Positions 62,063 to 64,000 of a stretch of DNA of 64,000 bases are shown piece by piece. This DNA is from Falsiroseomonas sp050563525 (lineage in GTDB: Bacteria > Pseudomonadota > Alphaproteobacteria > Acetobacterales > Acetobacteraceae), in assembly GCF_050563525.1 (NCBI RefSeq), contig NZ_JBNXUN010000003.1, positions 248,001 through 312,000 of the forward strand, in the 5' to 3' direction. Made by a program: the position numbers and the translations under genes. Below the pieces are notes generated by a model, which worked only from the letters and a program-made list of their open reading frames with translations, ran no database searches and had not been told where the DNA came from. How positions within the stretch are numbered: position 1 is the stretch's first letter; the number at the start of each line of letters is the position of its first letter.

Positions 62063-63181
62063 CTAGCCAGGCCCCGCAAGCAGCTTCGGCGGCGCGGCCA
62101 GGGCCGGCTGCGGCGTGCGCGGGATGGCGGGCAGCCACAGCACGTCCTCGATCTCCGCGGCGCCGCTGGCCAGCATCGCCAGCCGGTCGAAGCCGAGCGC
62201 GATGCCGGAAGATGGCGGCATGCCGTAGTCCAGCGCCGCCAGGAAATCCTCATCCACGTCCCAGCCGGCCTCGCCGCTTTCGGCCCGGCGCGCGGCAACG
62301 TCGCGTTCGAAGCGGCTGCGCTGTTCCACCGGGTCGGTCAGTTCCTCAAAGGCGTTGGCCAGTTCCAGCCCTGCGGCGAATAGCTCGAACCGCAGGGCGA
62401 CGCGGCCATCCTGCGGGTCGCGCCGGGCCAGCGCGGCCTGGGGGGTGGGCCAGTGGGTCAGGAAGGTGGCCTGGCCGCGGCCGAGCTTCGGCTCGACGTA
62501 GCGCAGCATCAGGCGGAAGAAGCCGTCCTCCCAGCTATCCGTCTCCGACACATGCAGGCCGCTGCGGGCGGCGGCGGCGCGCAACCTCGTGGCGCTGCCC
62601 TCCCCGGTCGCGACATCGACGGTTCCCAGGATGTCGAGGCCTCGGCAATACCGGCTGAAGGCTTCAGCCATGGTCATGCGGACGAAGGGGCGGGAAAGAT
62701 CCGCCGTGACCTCCCCCTGTCCCACAACACCGGGGCAGACGGAGCGGAGAAGCAACTCCGCCTCATCCATCAGCCCGGCCATGCCGAGGCCCGGCGCGTA
62801 CCACTCCAGCATGGTGAATTCGGGCGCGTGGTTCGGGCTCGCCTCGCCGTTGCGCCAGACCCGGGCGAATTCGAAGATCGGCCCGGCCCCGCCGGCCAGC
62901 AGGCGCTTCAGCGCCAGTTCGGGCGAGGTCCGCAGCCACAGCAGCGTCTCCTCGCCGATGCCGAGATGCGGGCGGTATTCCGTGGCGAAGCCGCGCAGAT
63001 GCACCTCCATGCCGGGCGCAGGGACCAGACAGGGCGTCTCCACCTCCAGGTAGCCGCGGGATTGGAAGAAGGCGCGGGTGGCGGCGGTGAGTGCGGCGCG
63101 GCGGCGCAGGAAGGGCAGCCGCGCGGCGAGCCGGTCGCGCGTCCAGGCTTGCCGGCCATGTGGCGATGCGGCCTTGGGCAT
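62063..63181 (-). CDS. epmA: Elongation factor P lysine ligase EpmA (PoxA/GenX)
   Basis: A 372-residue class II lysyl-tRNA-synthetase-like enzyme that lacks the anticodon-binding domain and attaches beta-lysine to a lysine of elongation factor P. Motifs are FFQSRGYLEVETPCLVPAPG, EETLLWLRTSPELALKRLLA, the motif 2 loop FEFARVWRNGEASPNHAPEF with TMLEWYAPG, ELANAFEELTDPVEQRSRF and motif 3 GIALGFDRLAMLASGA. It is divergent from an EpmB/KamA-type gene 38 bp away, the enzyme that makes (R)-beta-lysine. Confidence 0.93.
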   Translation of the reverse strand: MPKAASPHGRQAWTRDRLAARLPFLRRRAALTAATRAFFQSRGYLEVETPCLVPAPGMEVHLRGFATEYRPHLGIGEETLLWLRTSPELALKRLLAGGAGPIFEFARVWRNGEASPNHAPEFTMLEWYAPGLGMAGLMDEAELLLRSVCPGVVGQGEVTADLSRPFVRMTMAEAFSRYCRGLDILGTVDVATGEGSATRLRAAAARSGLHVSETDSWEDGFFRLMLRYVEPKLGRGQATFLTHWPTPQAALARRDPQDGRVALRFELFAAGLELANAFEELTDPVEQRSRFERDVAARRAESGEAGWDVDEDFLAALDYGMPPSSGIALGFDRLAMLASGAAEIEDVLWLPAIPRTPQPALAAPPKLLAGPG

Positions 63182-63219
63182 GGACGCGCCTCCGGTGTTG
63201 GGGTTTACCGGCGCGGATC

Positions 63220-64000
63220 ATGCCCGATACCAACCCGCCCCGAAACCTGTTGCCGAAGCGGACGATCCGCGATGCCGCCGGCCTGGCCGCCGCCGGGCTG
63301 CTGCCACATGGCGCCGATGCGGCGGGGCTGGAGGCGGTGGCGGAGCGCTACGCCATCGCGGTGACGCCGGCGATGGCGGCGCTGATCCGGCCGGAGGATG
63401 CGGCGGACCCGATCGCGGCGCAGTACGTCCCGCACGTGGCGGAGCTGGAGACGGCGCCACACGAGGTCGCCGACCCCACCGCCGACGCACCCTTCACCCC
63501 GGTGCCCGGCGTGGTGCACCGCTACCCGGACCGCGCCCTGCTGAAGCCGCTGCTGGCCTGCCCCGTCTATTGCCGCTTCTGCTTCCGGCGGGAGGTGGTG
63601 GGGCCCGGCGGCGGGCTGCTGGACACGGCGCAGCTCGAAGCCGCGATCGCCTGGTTCGCGGCGACGCCGCAGGTGCGGGAGGTGATCCTGACCGGCGGAG
63701 ATCCCCTCATGCTCTCACCACGGCGGCTCGGCTGGCTGCTGGAACGGCTGGCAGCGATCCCGCATATCGAGATCCTTCGGGTTCATACTCGGGTTCCGGT
63801 GGCTGATCCGGCGCGGGTTACGGCGGAACTGGCGGCGGCGATGGACCTGGAAAAGCCGCTGTATCTCTGCCTGCATGCCAACCACGCCCGCGAATTCACC
63901 GCCGAGGCTGCCACCGCGCTGCGCCGCCTGACCGGCGCCGGCGTGGTGCTGCTGGGGCAGAGCGTGCTGCTGCGCGGTGTCAGCGACAGTGCGGCGGCGC
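63220..64000 (+). CDS. epmB: Lysine 2,3-aminomutase-like radical SAM enzyme (EpmB/KamA), 3' part cut by window edge
   Basis: The first 260 residues of a radical SAM, PLP-dependent aminomutase. The 4Fe-4S cluster motif CPVYCRFCFRREVVG (CxxxCxxC) is present, after HRYPDRALLKPLLACPV. GGDPLMLSPRRLGWLLERL and RVHTRVPVADPARVTAEL follow, as in KamA/EpmB. Next to epmA it most likely makes (R)-beta-lysine for elongation factor P modification. The start ATG is 63220. The PLP-binding lysine region lies beyond the window end. Confidence 0.9.
   Translation, partial: MPDTNPPRNLLPKRTIRDAAGLAAAGLLPHGADAAGLEAVAERYAIAVTPAMAALIRPEDAADPIAAQYVPHVAELETAPHEVADPTADAPFTPVPGVVHRYPDRALLKPLLACPVYCRFCFRREVVGPGGGLLDTAQLEAAIAWFAATPQVREVILTGGDPLMLSPRRLGWLLERLAAIPHIEILRVHTRVPVADPARVTAELAAAMDLEKPLYLCLHANHAREFTAEAATALRRLTGAGVVLLGQSVLLRGVSDSAAA

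Noticed and set aside
1..64000. CRISPR arrays, insertion sequences, prophage or integrase genes
   Set aside because: No regularly spaced direct repeats, transposase motifs, integrase signatures or long terminal inverted repeats were seen; the only tRNA gene has no visible attachment-site duplication.

Overview
The window is a contiguous piece of a very GC-rich (by eye about 70%) bacterial chromosome. Gene families, gene order and the dense use of GTG/TTG starts with 1-4 nt stop/start overlaps point to an alphaproteobacterium. The mix of a TRAP transporter, HyuA/HyuB, CaiB-type CoA transferase and zapA-6S RNA-formyl-THF cyclo-ligase genes fits Acetobacteraceae (Roseomonas-like), but that placement is inference. 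No insertion sequence, phage gene or CRISPR array was seen. Both ends cut genes: a class V aminotransferase at the left and a KamA/EpmB-type radical SAM enzyme at the right.

Layout. 0-8.3 kb: aminotransferase diverging from a two-domain FAD/Fe-S 2-hydroxyacid dehydrogenase, DUF924, an OmpA-type porin, divergent oxyR/ahpC-ahpD peroxide defence, and a Gly/Ser-rich lipoprotein. 8.3-11.3 kb: a TRAP transporter (dctP-dctQ-dctM) and tRNA-Val(GAC). 11.4-19.9 kb: N-formylglutamate amidohydrolase, a putative small RNA with a CCUCCC motif, CoA transferase/acyl-CoA dehydrogenase pair, LysE exporter, D-aminoacylase, serine hydrolase and an unusual isochorismatase-like protein. 19.9-27 kb: a hydantoin/N-carbamoyl amino acid operon (SDR, amaB-like, an AT-richer unknown gene, hyuA, hyuB) split by an opposite-strand dCMP-deaminase-like gene. 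27-37 kb: 2-hydroxyacid dehydrogenase, flavin reductase, ferric-iron ABC permease, TetR/aldo-keto reductase pair with palindromic operators, bacterioferritin with its ferredoxin, and an iron-binding periplasmic protein behind an array of TTGCGA half-sites, then DMT exporter, HpcH aldolase and RidA.

37-52.7 kb is the most interesting stretch. It holds all four proteins of the bacterial Lhr-helicase / SNM1-like exonuclease / ATP-dependent ligase / metallophosphoesterase DNA-repair set, but in two halves: Exo-Lig on the minus strand (37.2-39.9 kb) and Lhr-PdeM on the plus strand (46.4-49.7 kb). Between them lie a four-gene, tightly coupled operon of unknown pathway (a methyltransferase with an internal 255-residue duplication, a DUF1796-like papain-fold protein, an AMP-forming acyl ligase and an acyl carrier protein) and a DUF6152-DUF6644-MOSC group. 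A photolyase and a second metallophosphoesterase follow the Lhr half.

52.9-64 kb: HMG-CoA lyase, YmdB-type phosphodiesterase, formyl-THF cyclo-ligase, 6S RNA and zapA (the same order as the E. coli ssrS locus), class I fructose-bisphosphate aldolase, TauE/SafE, thiE, PhzF, two small secreted proteins, an FkbM methyltransferase, and the divergent epmA / epmB-like pair that modifies elongation factor P.
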